Shown piece by piece: positions 32,383 to 41,464 of a stretch of DNA of 64,000 nucleotides; within the stretch, counting starts at the first letter, position 1; the number at the start of each line of letters is the position of its first letter. Origin of the DNA: Bog-473 sp963809715. GTDB taxonomy: Bacteria > Actinomycetota > Acidimicrobiia > Acidimicrobiales > RAAP-2. The notes under the pieces were generated by a model. It saw only the letters and a list, made by a program, of their open reading frames with translations. It was not told the DNA's origin and did not search any database. The stretch lies in the NCBI GenBank assembly GCA_963809715.1, contig CAWEKO010000003.1:186001-250000 (forward strand). The letters are read 5' to 3'. The position numbers and the translations under genes were made by a program.

Positions 32383-33590
32383 CAACTGCGCCTTCGGGAC
32401 TGTCGTCGCTCGCCGGCCTGCGCGTTGTCGAGATGGGGGTCTGGGTGGCCGCCCCCTCGGCGGCGGCGCTGTTGGCCGACTGGGGGGCGGACGTCGTCAA
32501 GGTGGAACCCCCGTCGGGTGATCCCATCCGGGGCGCCCTCGGATCGTTGGGGATCGGCGACCGGCCCAACCCGGCCTTCGCCCAGGACAATCGGGGCAAG
32601 CGGAGCGTGGTGCTCGACCTGCGCCAGCCCGAGGCCAAGGAGACACTCGAGGAGCTGCTCGCCACGGCCGACGTGTTCGTGAGCAACCTGCGGCCCGATG
32701 CGCTCGACGGCCTCGGTCTCGAACCCGAAGCCACGGTGGCCCGCCACCCTCACCTCGTCTACTGCAGCATGAGCGGGTACGGCTTGCGGGGCGAGGACCG
32801 CAACCGCCCCGCCTACGACATCGGCGCCTTCTGGGCCCGCACCGGGCTCTCGGTCCAACTGGCCACCAACGCCGAAGGCGTCCCGCTCAACGCGCGCGGT
32901 GGCATCGGGGACCACATCTGCGGGCTGGCCGGGCTGGCCGGCATTCTGGCCGCCATCCTCGAGCAGCGTCAGACCGGTCGGGGGCGCGTCGTCGAGGTCT
33001 CGTTGCTGCGGACCGGCAGTTACATCCTCGGGTGGGACCTCAGCCTGCAGGCTGCCCTGGGCAAGGTGGCGCCGGCCGAGGCACGCGAGGTGAACCAGAC
33101 GCCGTTCATGAATTCGTACCGGGCCAAGGACGGTCGCTGGTTCTTCTTCATGGGCCTCGAGGCGGATCGCCACATCGGGAGGATCTACCGTGCGCTGGGG
33201 CGTGAGGACCTCCACCGGGATGCTCGCTTCGCCGACGCTCGCTCCTTGCGCAAGAACCGGGGCGAGGTCATCGCGCTGCTCGACGAGATCATCGGGGCGG
33301 AACCGCTCGCCGTGTGGGCGGAGCGCTTCGACCGCGAGGGCGTGTGGTGGGCCCCGGCGCTCGGTCCGGCGGAGGTTCTCGAGGACGCGCAGCTCGCCGC
33401 CAACGATGGGTTCGTCGACCTCGACCTCGGTGACGATGGCGGATCGCAGCGACTGGTCAACGGGCCCGTCGGGTTCTCCGACGCCACGGTCGGACCGGCC
33501 GGGCCGGCACCCCGGCTCGGCGAGCACACCGAGGCCGTGCTCGAGGAGCTGGCCGAACGACGGGAGAGCGGGCGGGCCGGTCAGTCCTGA
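32379..33590 (+). CDS. Type III CoA-transferase (CaiB/BaiF family)
   Basis: 403 residues. Transfers CoA between acyl groups by a covalent Asp-anhydride mechanism; some members are 2-methylacyl-CoA racemases. N-terminal LRVVEMGVWVAAPSAAALLADWGADVVKVEPPSGD is the family Rossmann start (GADVVKVE). The catalytic Asp is in NRPAYDIGAFWAR at about 150. The C-terminal part has FMNSYRAKDGRWFFF. It is coupled to the acyl-CoA ligase upstream and ends 10 bp inside the convergent acyl-CoA dehydrogenase. Whether it is a transferase or racemase cannot be told. Confidence 0.93.
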   Translation: MTTAPSGLSSLAGLRVVEMGVWVAAPSAAALLADWGADVVKVEPPSGDPIRGALGSLGIGDRPNPAFAQDNRGKRSVVLDLRQPEAKETLEELLATADVFVSNLRPDALDGLGLEPEATVARHPHLVYCSMSGYGLRGEDRNRPAYDIGAFWARTGLSVQLATNAEGVPLNARGGIGDHICGLAGLAGILAAILEQRQTGRGRVVEVSLLRTGSYILGWDLSLQAALGKVAPAEAREVNQTPFMNSYRAKDGRWFFFMGLEADRHIGRIYRALGREDLHRDARFADARSLRKNRGEVIALLDEIIGAEPLAVWAERFDREGVWWAPALGPAEVLEDAQLAANDGFVDLDLGDDGGSQRLVNGPVGFSDATVGPAGPAPRLGEHTEAVLEELAERRESGRAGQS

Positions 33591-34747
33591 GCGCGGGCCC
33601 GGGCCAGGAGGCCTCGGGCGATGACGATGCGCTGGATCTCGTTGGTTCCCTCGCCGATCACCATGAGCGGCGCGTCGCGGTAGTAGCGCTCGACGGGGAA
33701 TTCGGTCGTGTAGCCCACCCCGCCGTGAATGCGCATCGACTCCATGCTGAGCTCGAGGGCGGTCTCGCTGGCGAAGAGCTTGGCCATCCCGGCCTCGACA
33801 TCGCAGCGCAGACCCTTGGCCTTGCGCTCGGCTGCATTGCGCGTCAACAACCGCGACGCTTCGAGCCGGGTCGCCATGTCGGCCAGTTTCAGTGCGATGG
33901 CCTGATGCTCGCCGATGGGTCTGCCCATCGTCTCGCGCTGCTGGGCGTAGGAGAGTGCCGCATCGAAGGCGGCGCGGGCGACGCCGACGGCCCGCGCCGC
34001 GATGTTGATCCGGCCCACTTCGAGCACGCTCAAAATCTGGGGCAGACCGCGCCCGGCCTCGCCGATGAGGTTGGCGGCCGGGATGCGGTGATCGGCGTAG
34101 GCCATCTCCACGGTCTCCACGCCCCGGTAGCCCAGCTTGCTCATGTTCTTGCTGACCGAGATGCCCTCGAAGCTGGGCCCCGGCTCTTTCTCCACGATGA
34201 AGGCGGAGATGCCTTCTTCCGATCGGGCGGCCAGCGCCACGATGGCCGCCCGCTCCCCGTTGGTGACCCAGGCCTTGGTGCCGTTGAGGACGTACTCCTC
34301 GCCGTCGCGCCTGGCCTTGCACGACAGGTTGCGGGTGTCGCTCCCGGCGTCGGGTTCCGACAGTGACAGGCAGCCCCGCATGGCACCTGACGCCATGGCG
34401 GGCAGCCAGCGCTGCTTCTGCTCCTCGGTCCCGTGCGCCATGATCAGCGTCGCCGCCATGGTGTGCGTGTTCACGATGCCGGTGAGGCTCATCCAGCCGT
34501 AGGAGAGCTCCTCGATCACCCCGATGTAGGTGAGCAGGTCCAGGCCAAGGCCGCCGTAGGCCTCGGGGATGGTGACCCCGAAGAGGCCGAGCTCCTTCAT
34601 CTGGTCGACGATCGCGGCCGGGAAGGTGTCGCTCCGTTCGAGTTCGGAGGCCGCCGGGATGACCTCGCGGGCCACGAATTTGCGCACCAGCTCGATGATC
34701 TCGGTCCGGACCGCCTCGTCTACGTCCTGCGGGTTCGCTCCCGTCAC
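33581..34747 (-). CDS. Acyl-CoA dehydrogenase
   Basis: 388 residues from GTG 34747, preceded by AGAGGTG. A complete classical enzyme: LSEPDAGSDTRNLSCKA (FAD loop), YVLNGTKAWVTNGERA, VGVARAAFDAALSYAQQRETMGRPI (FAD-contacting helix) and IHGGVGYTTEFPVERYYRD with a C-terminal GEGTNEIQRIVIAR. The sequence most resembles short-chain or branched-chain acyl-CoA dehydrogenases. It is divergent from the ligase at 34832 and convergent with the CoA-transferase. The long open frame upstream of the start is antisense to the ligase and not part of the gene. Confidence 0.95.
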   Translation of the reverse strand: MTGANPQDVDEAVRTEIIELVRKFVAREVIPAASELERSDTFPAAIVDQMKELGLFGVTIPEAYGGLGLDLLTYIGVIEELSYGWMSLTGIVNTHTMAATLIMAHGTEEQKQRWLPAMASGAMRGCLSLSEPDAGSDTRNLSCKARRDGEEYVLNGTKAWVTNGERAAIVALAARSEEGISAFIVEKEPGPSFEGISVSKNMSKLGYRGVETVEMAYADHRIPAANLIGEAGRGLPQILSVLEVGRINIAARAVGVARAAFDAALSYAQQRETMGRPIGEHQAIALKLADMATRLEASRLLTRNAAERKAKGLRCDVEAGMAKLFASETALELSMESMRIHGGVGYTTEFPVERYYRDAPLMVIGEGTNEIQRIVIARGLLARARAQD

Positions 34748-34831
34748 GCCAGCACCTCTTTCTTGGCCGCGAAAACCATACACTTCGCTGGTGTTGACGC
34801 TGAATCTCAATTCGGAGAGGATTGTTTCCCG

Positions 34832-36358
34832 ATGACTGCGGGCCTCATGCATCGAGGGCTCGAGTCGGCCGCGACCCGCTTTCCCGATCATCCCGCCGTG
34901 CTGGCGGGTACCGCGTCCTGGACGTTCGCCGATATCGACCGCGCCGCCGGCGCGGTCGCTCGCGCCCTCGTGGATCGGGGTCTCGGGCCGGGGGACCGCG
35001 TGGCCATGATGACCTCGAACCGTCCTGAGTTCGTGGCCGTCGTCCACGGGGCCAGCAAGGTCGGCGTGGCGCCTGTGCTCTTGAATCCGGCCTGGAAGGG
35101 CCTGGAGGTGGACGCCGCGCTCGGCCTGACGTCGCCGCGCTTCGGCGTGGCGGACGGCGGCGGGTCCGCGCTGCTCCGCGAGCGCCTGGGCGAGGAGGCC
35201 GTCCTGGACCTCGACGACGCCGACGCGGACCGCGTCGTCGATCGGACCTGCAACGGGCCCGTGCCCGAGCGCGATGTCGCCGAGGACGACGAGGCCGTGC
35301 TGGTCTTCAGCTCGGGTACCACCGACCTTCCCAAGGCGGTCCGTCACACGCACCGCTCCATGGTGCTGGCCACGGCCCACTGGGTCATGGCACTCGGACT
35401 CGGCCATGACGACCGTTTCCAGATCGCCACCCCGCCGTCGCACATCCTGGGGCTGCTGAACATGCTCACCGCGGCCGAAGCTGCCGCCACCGTCCGCCTG
35501 CACCGGCGTTTCGACCTCGACGAGGAGCTGGGCTCCATTGCGCGCGACCGCATGACGCTCGAAATGGCCGTGGCCCCGATCGCCCTGGCCATGGCCAACC
35601 ATCCGGAGCTCGAGCGCTTCGACCTCTCCTCGTTGCGCTACATCATGTGGGGCGCGACCCCGGTGACACCCTCGGTCGCCGAGACGGTGACGGCGCGCAC
35701 CGGCGTTCGCTGGCTCCCGGCCTACGGCACGAGCGAGGTCCCCGTGATCACGGCCAACCCGGTCGGGCGCCCGGAGGAGTGGCGGCTCGACTCGGCCGGG
35801 CTTCCGGTCGGTGACGTCGCCCTGCGGGCGGTCGACCTCGATACGGGTGCCGTTCTCGAACCGGGTGAGACAGGGGAGATCGAGGTGCGCAGCGCGTCGG
35901 CGATGGCCGGGTACCTCCCCGATGACGCCACGGCGGCGGCCTTCGACGAGGGTTGGTACCGCACCGGCGACGTGGGTTGGCTCGAGGCGGAGGGATGGGT
36001 CCATCTCACCGACCGCTGCAAGGAGATGATCAAGGTGAGCGGCTTCCAGGTGGCGCCGGCCGAGCTCGAAGCCGTGCTCCACGGCCACCCCGCCGTGCTC
36101 GACTGCGCCGTCTTCGGCGTCGCCGACGTGCGGGCGGGTGAGGTACCGGTCGCCGCGGTCAAGGTCGAGCCGGGCAGCGGCGTCCGCGCCGAAGACCTGC
36201 AGGCCCTGGTGGCGGGCTCGCTCGCCACCTACAAACACCTGCGCACGGTGGTGCTCGTGGACGTCATTCCCCGGACCCCGTCGGGCAAGGTGTTGCGTCG
36301 AACGCTGCGCAACGAATGGGATTCGCACGCCGCGTCGTCATCGACGAGAGTGGACTGA
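34832..36358 (+). CDS. AMP-dependent acyl-CoA synthetase
   Basis: 508 residues. P-loop FSSGTTDLPKAVRHTH (Asp in place of the usual Gly after TT), A5-like PAYGTSEVPVIT, WYRTGDVGWLEAEGWV, the hinge DRCKEMIKVSGFQVAPAELE and the catalytic lysine in TPSGKVLRRTL. It should activate an organic acid for the dehydrogenases and crotonase encoded just downstream. The next gene's GTG follows its stop by 1 bp, and four genes (34832-39326) form one operon. Ribosome site GGAGAGG is about 10 nt upstream. Confidence 0.93.
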   Translation: MTAGLMHRGLESAATRFPDHPAVLAGTASWTFADIDRAAGAVARALVDRGLGPGDRVAMMTSNRPEFVAVVHGASKVGVAPVLLNPAWKGLEVDAALGLTSPRFGVADGGGSALLRERLGEEAVLDLDDADADRVVDRTCNGPVPERDVAEDDEAVLVFSSGTTDLPKAVRHTHRSMVLATAHWVMALGLGHDDRFQIATPPSHILGLLNMLTAAEAAATVRLHRRFDLDEELGSIARDRMTLEMAVAPIALAMANHPELERFDLSSLRYIMWGATPVTPSVAETVTARTGVRWLPAYGTSEVPVITANPVGRPEEWRLDSAGLPVGDVALRAVDLDTGAVLEPGETGEIEVRSASAMAGYLPDDATAAAFDEGWYRTGDVGWLEAEGWVHLTDRCKEMIKVSGFQVAPAELEAVLHGHPAVLDCAVFGVADVRAGEVPVAAVKVEPGSGVRAEDLQALVAGSLATYKHLRTVVLVDVIPRTPSGKVLRRTLRNEWDSHAASSSTRVD

Positions 36359-36359
36359 C

Positions 36360-37421
36360 GTGGACGTTCGACTCTCGCCCGAACAGGTGGCCCTGCGCGA
36401 CTCGGCCGCCCAGGTGGTGGACCGGCTCGGGCTCCACGTGGTAGCGGACCTCGACGACACCGAGCGGACGGGCAAGCTGGACGCCGCGGTCACGGCCTCG
36501 GGCTGGCGCGAGCTGCGCACGGAGTCAGACGAGGGGGGACCCTGGGCGTCGGTGGTCGAGGTGGCGGTGGTGGCCGAGGAGTTGGGCCGCGGCCTGGCTG
36601 ACGTTCCCTACCTGGGACCCACCATGGCGGCCGACCTGCGACGGCTGGCCGGGGCGACGCCCACGGACATACCCGAGACGATCGTGCTCGCACCCGACCT
36701 TTCCGAGGCCGCCCGCAGCCGTGACGGTCGCCTGCCCGAGGGCGGGCTGGCCGTGGACGCGCGCGGCGCGGTGTCGGCGCTGGCCCTGGTGCCAGGCCGG
36801 AGCGATTCCGTTTCCGGCTGGGGGGCGGGATCTCTCGCCTGCACCGACGACGGCCCCGGCGAAGGCGTCGACCTGACCCGAGTCGTCGTCGGGTTTCCGC
36901 CCGGTGCGTCCGTGGCGCCGTTGCCGAGCCCGGCCCGTGTGCTCGAAGCCGACGAGCTGGCACGTTGGCACAGCCTCGGCCTGGCCGTGGCGTGCGCCGA
37001 CCTGGTCGGGGTGATGCGCGGCGCTCTCGCGCTGGCGGCCGACTATGCCCGCGAGCGCCGGCAGTACGGCGCGACCATCGGCTCCTTCCAGGCGGTCCAG
37101 CACCTGCTGGCCGACGCCCATGTGGCCATGGAGGGTTCCCGGAGCATCGCCCGGCACGCCGCCTGGGCGGTCGATGCCCTGCCCGGGGCCGATGCGCTCG
37201 CGGCGGCCTCGTCCGCCAAGGCTTACTGCGGCCGGGCCGCCCGCACCGTTTGCGAGACGGCCATTCAGGTCCACGGAGGTATCGGCAATACCTGGGAGTG
37301 TCTCGCGCACGTCTACCTGCGTCGGGCCCTCCTCTCGACCGAACTCCTCGGGGGGGTCGGTGTCAGCCTGGAGCGGGTGCTGGCCGGTCGTGGGATCGGA
37401 GGCGACGATGGACTTCGGTGA
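36360..37421 (+). CDS. Acyl-CoA dehydrogenase, small subunit of an alpha-beta pair
   Basis: 353 residues with the acyl-CoA dehydrogenase fold but a degenerate middle domain: no TEP..GSD loop. The C-terminal part keeps DYARERRQYGATIGSFQAVQH and QVHGGIGNTWECLAHVYLRR. In actinobacterial steroid degradation such short proteins pair with a second dehydrogenase subunit to form alpha2beta2 enzymes, and the partner here starts 14 bp inside its end. The GTG start is 1 bp after the ligase stop. The pairing is inferred from family knowledge and gene order. Confidence 0.9.
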   Translation: MDVRLSPEQVALRDSAAQVVDRLGLHVVADLDDTERTGKLDAAVTASGWRELRTESDEGGPWASVVEVAVVAEELGRGLADVPYLGPTMAADLRRLAGATPTDIPETIVLAPDLSEAARSRDGRLPEGGLAVDARGAVSALALVPGRSDSVSGWGAGSLACTDDGPGEGVDLTRVVVGFPPGASVAPLPSPARVLEADELARWHSLGLAVACADLVGVMRGALALAADYARERRQYGATIGSFQAVQHLLADAHVAMEGSRSIARHAAWAVDALPGADALAAASSAKAYCGRAARTVCETAIQVHGGIGNTWECLAHVYLRRALLSTELLGGVGVSLERVLAGRGIGGDDGLR

Positions 37422-38538
37422 CTCGCCCGAGGAGCAGGCATTCCGCCTGCGTCTCCGCGAGTGGCTGGGCGCGCACAATCCAGGCCTGCCCCCGTCCTCG
37501 ACGGCCGACGAGTACTGGGCCGGCCAGGCGGCCTGGCATCAAACGCTCTATGACGCCGGCTTCTTCGGCCTGTCCTGGCCGACCGAGGTGGGCGGGCACG
37601 GCCTGCCCAGCGTCTACGACGTGATCCTCGACGAGGAGCTCACCGCGGCGGCGGCCCCGCCTCGTCCGAGTGTCGGCTACCTCGTCCAGGGTTTACTGGA
37701 GCACGGCAGCGCGGACGTGCAGCAGCGGTTCCTACCGCGACTGGTGAGCGGGCGGGACCGCTGGTGCCAGGGCTTCAGCGAGCCCGACGCGGGTTCGGAC
37801 CTGGCCGCGTTGCGCACGCGAGCCGAGCCCGATGGCGGCGACTATGTCATTACGGGCCATAAGGTGTGGACCAGTTACTCGGACGCCGCCGATTGGTGTC
37901 TCGTGCTCGCCCGCACAGACCCCGACGTGCCCAAGCACCGCGGCATCTCGGCCTTCGTGGTGCCGATGGACCAACCCGGCATTACACAGCGGCCCTTGAA
38001 GATGATCAACGGCATCACCCGCGAATTCGGCGAAGTGCTCTTCGACGGCGCCCGCGTCGACGCGGCGAACATGGTCGGGCAGCCCGGTGAAGGTTGGCGC
38101 CTGGCCATGACGGTGGTGAGCCACGAACGGGAGCCCGGGGAGCTCGGCTACGTGGCGCGCTACGGGAAGATGGCCAACGAGCTGGTGCACCGGGTACAGG
38201 CCGAACCGGCGCGTTACGGCGCAGACCAGCGCCGCGAGCTGGCCTGGGCGCTCGTCGAGGTCGACATGCTCCGTTGCCACGTGAGCCGGCGGCTCTCGGA
38301 CCGGCTCGACGGCGTCGTGCATGGCCCCGACGGCTCGGTCGACAAGCTCCTCATGACGTGGTGCGAGCAGGCCGTCGGCCACGCCGCCCTGGCCATCGGT
38401 GGCGTCGCTCCCGCCGGTGAGGACGACACGTGGCTCAAGGCGTATCTCTACAGCCGGGCGCAGAGCGTCATGGGCGGCACATCGCAGATCCAACGCAACC
38501 TGATCGCCACCCGAATTCTGGAGATGCCCGCCACATGA
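37408..38538 (+). CDS. Acyl-CoA dehydrogenase, large subunit of an alpha-beta pair
   Basis: 376 residues. It carries the FAD loop WCQGFSEPDAGSDLA, DYVITGHKVWTSYSDAADW and the C-terminal LYSRAQSVMGGTSQIQRNLIATR. It overlaps the small-subunit gene by 14 bp and the crotonase gene by 4 bp (ATGA), so the three products are made together. This fits an alpha2beta2 dehydrogenase that oxidises a bulky acyl-CoA side chain, followed by a crotonase acting on the product. Confidence 0.93.
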   Translation: MDFGDSPEEQAFRLRLREWLGAHNPGLPPSSTADEYWAGQAAWHQTLYDAGFFGLSWPTEVGGHGLPSVYDVILDEELTAAAAPPRPSVGYLVQGLLEHGSADVQQRFLPRLVSGRDRWCQGFSEPDAGSDLAALRTRAEPDGGDYVITGHKVWTSYSDAADWCLVLARTDPDVPKHRGISAFVVPMDQPGITQRPLKMINGITREFGEVLFDGARVDAANMVGQPGEGWRLAMTVVSHEREPGELGYVARYGKMANELVHRVQAEPARYGADQRRELAWALVEVDMLRCHVSRRLSDRLDGVVHGPDGSVDKLLMTWCEQAVGHAALAIGGVAPAGEDDTWLKAYLYSRAQSVMGGTSQIQRNLIATRILEMPAT

Positions 38539-39326
38539 TCAGCTACGACCTGCCCGACGAGATCCTGGTGGAGGCCGATGGTGCGATCCGTGTGATCACG
38601 CTCAACCGGCCCGACGATCTCAACGCGACCAACCACGTCCTTCACTCCGGGTTGGCCACGTTGTTCCCGCAGCTCGACGCCGACACCGAGGCGCGGGTCG
38701 CCGTCATCACCGGCGCCGGACGGGCCTTCTGTGCCGGCGGCGACTTTTCGTACATCGACGAGTTGACGAAGGACACTGCGCTGCGCAGGCAGACCCTGAT
38801 CGACGGCAAGGCCATCGTCACCGGGATGGTCGGTTGCCGCGTGCCGATCGTGGCCGCGGTGAACGGTCCGGCGGTGGGGCTCGGCTGCTCGCTCGTGGCC
38901 CTGTCCGACGTGGTGTACATGGCCGAAACGGCTCATCTGGCTGACCCGCACGTCTTGCTGGGGCTGGTGGCCGCCGATGGCGGTCCGGTGGTCTGGCCGC
39001 TGCTCACCAGCCTGCAACTGGCCAAGGAGTATGCGCTCACGGGGGAACGCATCCCGGCGGCTCGCGCCGCGGCGATCGGACTGGTCAACCACGTCTGCCC
39101 GGACGGCGAGGTCATGAGCCACGCCATGGAGTGTGCGCGGCGCATCGCCAGCCTGCCTCAAGGTGCGGTGGAGGACACGAAGCGGGTGATCAACCTGCAC
39201 CTCGAGCGGGCCGTGCTGGCCACGATCGACTACGCCTTGACGGCCGAGGACCGTTCGTTCACTTCGCCCGAACTCCGGGCGAACCTGGATCGCATGATGA
39301 AGCGGGAGTCTCGCTCAACGGAGTGA
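38535..39326 (+). CDS. Crotonase-family protein with altered active site
   Basis: 263 residues. Oxyanion-hole segments GAGRAFCAGGDFSYI and VNGPAVGLGCSLVALSD are intact. The hydratase glutamates are replaced: the GGG-x-EL position reads GLGCSL, and PE-x-x-LG reads DPHVLLG. The following GLVAADGGPVVWPLL is a variant of the usual P-G-A-G-G loop. It may be a hydrolase, isomerase or specialised hydratase. It is the last gene of the ligase/dehydrogenase operon and its 3' end overlaps the convergent GntR gene by 12 bp. Confidence 0.92.
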   Translation: MISYDLPDEILVEADGAIRVITLNRPDDLNATNHVLHSGLATLFPQLDADTEARVAVITGAGRAFCAGGDFSYIDELTKDTALRRQTLIDGKAIVTGMVGCRVPIVAAVNGPAVGLGCSLVALSDVVYMAETAHLADPHVLLGLVAADGGPVVWPLLTSLQLAKEYALTGERIPAARAAAIGLVNHVCPDGEVMSHAMECARRIASLPQGAVEDTKRVINLHLERAVLATIDYALTAEDRSFTSPELRANLDRMMKRESRSTE

Positions 39327-40004
39327 CCTCTTCGGTTGGCCTTTTCGGCCGGCGACGACGGGTGCGTCCACCCCCTCGTTCGCGTTGAGCGCCGCGAGGA
39401 AGTCGCCCAGCGCTTGGCCGGCCGTGAGGACGTGGTCCTCCGCGACACGTCGGGCCGTCGACGCATCGCCCCGAGCCATGGCCGCCAAGAGGGCAGCGTG
39501 CTCATGCTTGCTGCGGTGCTGCTGTTCGGGAAACAACTCGAAGAAGTTCCCCGGCACGACCCGGATCGCCTGGCGCAGGTACACCAGCAAGCGGGGAGAC
39601 CGGGCGGCGTGGTTGACCGCCCGGTGGAAGCGACGGTTGGCCCCGACCACGTCGTCGGATCCGTCGATGGAGTCGGCCAGGCGTTCGAGCTCCCCCAGCT
39701 CGGCCGCCCCCATGCGCTGGGTGGCCATCTCTGCCCCCTTGCCGGCCAGGGCGGCCAGGATGGCGAAGTTGTCCACCGCGTCGTCCGGCGTGATGCCGAC
39801 GACGGCCATCCCACTGCGAGGGGTGATGGCGACGAGTCCCTCGTAGGAGAGCTCGAGCAGGGCCTCCCTGATGGGGGTGCGACTGATGCCGAATTCGGCC
39901 GTCAGTTGGTCGAGGTCGAACCGGTCACCTGGGCGCAGGCGGCCGGTGAGGATGCGGTCTCGTAATTCGTTGGCCGCCTGGGCCCGGACCGTGGTGCTGA
40001 TCAG
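39315..40004 (-). CDS. GntR-family regulator (FCD type)
   Basis: About 229 residues. The N-terminal winged helix is clear: AANELRDRILTGRLRPGDRF then LTAEFGISRTPIREALLELS. The C-terminal FCD ligand domain has NRRFHRAVNHAARSP and HEHAALLAAMARGD, whose Asp/His pattern usually binds a metal and a carboxylate effector. No in-frame ATG, GTG or TTG precedes the HTH, so translation must begin at CTG 40004, ATT 40019 or similar. An ATG start at 39809 would delete the DNA-binding domain. It is divergent from the monooxygenase at 40106 and probably controls it and/or the neighbouring operon. Confidence 0.85.
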   Translation of the reverse strand: MISTTVRAQAANELRDRILTGRLRPGDRFDLDQLTAEFGISRTPIREALLELSYEGLVAITPRSGMAVVGITPDDAVDNFAILAALAGKGAEMATQRMGAAELGELERLADSIDGSDDVVGANRRFHRAVNHAARSPRLLVYLRQAIRVVPGNFFELFPEQQHRSKHEHAALLAAMARGDASTARRVAEDHVLTAGQALGDFLAALNANEGVDAPVVAGRKGQPKRSLR

Positions 40005-40017
40005 TTTGATATCTGAA

Positions 40018-40031
40018 ATATTACATATTAC
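40018..40031. promoter_or_regulatory. Tandem ATATTAC, likely regulator operator
   Basis: Two head-to-tail copies of ATATTAC immediately upstream of the GntR coding region. They sit in the most AT-rich stretch of this divergent promoter, between the regulator and the luciferase-like gene. Confidence 0.45.
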
Positions 40032-40105
40032 GGTTCAGGATGCACGTCACGTCGATGACCGCCGCGCCCGCACCGCGCCGTGGATGCAATGAGAAGGAGA
40101 GGGTC

Positions 40106-41464
40106 ATGCCCAAGGGCTCGAAGCGCGAGATGGCGCTGGTGGGGTTCATGCAAGCGGGGAACGCCACGGTGTACGCCGGTTCGTGGCGCCATCCGGCGAC
40201 CGAGCACGGCTTCCTCCAGGCTGGCTACTACGAGAAGCTGGCCCGAACGCTCGAGCAGGGCTGCTTCGACCTCATGTTCTTCGACGACCGGCTGGCCATG
40301 CCGGGGATCTACGCCGGCTCGGTGGCCGAAGCGGTGCGCACGGGGGCCCGACCCGTGAAGCTCGATCTGAGCATCGTGCTCGGGATCTGCGCCGCGGCGA
40401 CCAGCCGCATCGGGCTGGGCGCCACCTACTCCACCACCTACTACACGCCCTTCCACGTCGCCCGGACCTTCGCCACCCTCGACCACCTCTCGGGCGGTCG
40501 TGCGGCGTGGAACGTCGTGACTTCGGTGAACGACGGCGAGGCGCAGAACTACGGGCTCGAGGAGGCGCTGCCTCACGACAAGCGCTATGACCGGGCCGAC
40601 GAGTTCCTCGAAGCGACGACCGGCCTGTGGGACACGTGGGAGGACGACGCGCTGATCCTCGACCGCGAGACGCCGCTTTTCGCCGACCCCGAGAAGGTGC
40701 ACCGACTCGACCACGAGGGCGAATGGTTCAAGGTCCGCGGACCGCTCACCGTGCCCCGGGGCCCGCAGGGCAGGCCGGTGCTGCTCCAGGCCGGGTCGTC
40801 GGGGCGGGGACGCGATTTCGCCGCTCGCTGGGCCGAGCTCATCTTCACCGGCGACCCCGACATCGACATCGCGCGAGGTCACTACAAGGATCAGAAAGAG
40901 AAGATCGGCGAGCGCGGTCGCAACCCCGAGACCGTCAAGATGCTGCCCATGGCCTATACGGTCGTCGGCGAGTCCAAGGCGCACGCCGAGGAACGCGAGC
41001 AGCTCTTCCTCAACGACCTGGTCGACCCGATGGCGTCGCTCACGTTGCTTTCCGAGCTCATGAACTACGACTTCTCGGGCCTCTCGCTCGATTCACCCAT
41101 CACCGACGAGCTGATCGAGTCGGTCTCGGGCATCCGCGGGCTCGTGCAGAACATCAAGAAGCACATCGGTGGCGACACCATGACGCTGGCCGATCTGGCG
41201 GGTCACCGGGCCACCCTGCTCCAGGGCCCCCGGTTCGTCGGCACCGGCCCGGACATCGCCGACCAGATGGAGGCCTGGTTCGAGGGTGGCGCCTGTGACG
41301 GCTTCGTCATCGCGGCCACCCACACCCCGGGGGCCTACGAAGACGTGGTCCGCCTGGTCGTGCCCGAATTGCAGCGCCGCGGGGTCTTCCGCCGGGAGTA
41401 CGCCGGCACCACGCTGCGCGAGCACCTCGGGCTCGAGCGTCCCGCCACTGCGCTACGTGCCTGA
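40106..41464 (+). CDS. Luciferase-like FMN-dependent monooxygenase (NtaA/DmoA group)
   Basis: 452 residues; the length and insertions fit the NtaA/SnaA/DmoA subgroup that uses FMNH2 from a separate reductase. Motifs include FDLMFFDDRLAMPGIY, LGATYSTTYYTPFHVARTFATLDHL and GRAAWNVVTSVND. PVLLQAGSSGRGRDFAARWAE follows, a site typical of the group. It oxidises an organic compound (C-S, C-N or Baeyer-Villiger type). ATG 40106 has AAGGAGAGGG upstream. The CoA-transferase gene starts 8 bp inside its end. The FMN reductase at 24763 could serve it. Confidence 0.93.
   Translation: MPKGSKREMALVGFMQAGNATVYAGSWRHPATEHGFLQAGYYEKLARTLEQGCFDLMFFDDRLAMPGIYAGSVAEAVRTGARPVKLDLSIVLGICAAATSRIGLGATYSTTYYTPFHVARTFATLDHLSGGRAAWNVVTSVNDGEAQNYGLEEALPHDKRYDRADEFLEATTGLWDTWEDDALILDRETPLFADPEKVHRLDHEGEWFKVRGPLTVPRGPQGRPVLLQAGSSGRGRDFAARWAELIFTGDPDIDIARGHYKDQKEKIGERGRNPETVKMLPMAYTVVGESKAHAEEREQLFLNDLVDPMASLTLLSELMNYDFSGLSLDSPITDELIESVSGIRGLVQNIKKHIGGDTMTLADLAGHRATLLQGPRFVGTGPDIADQMEAWFEGGACDGFVIAATHTPGAYEDVVRLVVPELQRRGVFRREYAGTTLREHLGLERPATALRA

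Noticed and set aside
34748..36328. N-terminal extension of the acyl-CoA dehydrogenase at 33581
   Set aside because: It is antisense to the AMP-ligase gene and lacks protein-like composition; the dehydrogenase fold starts right after GTG 34747.
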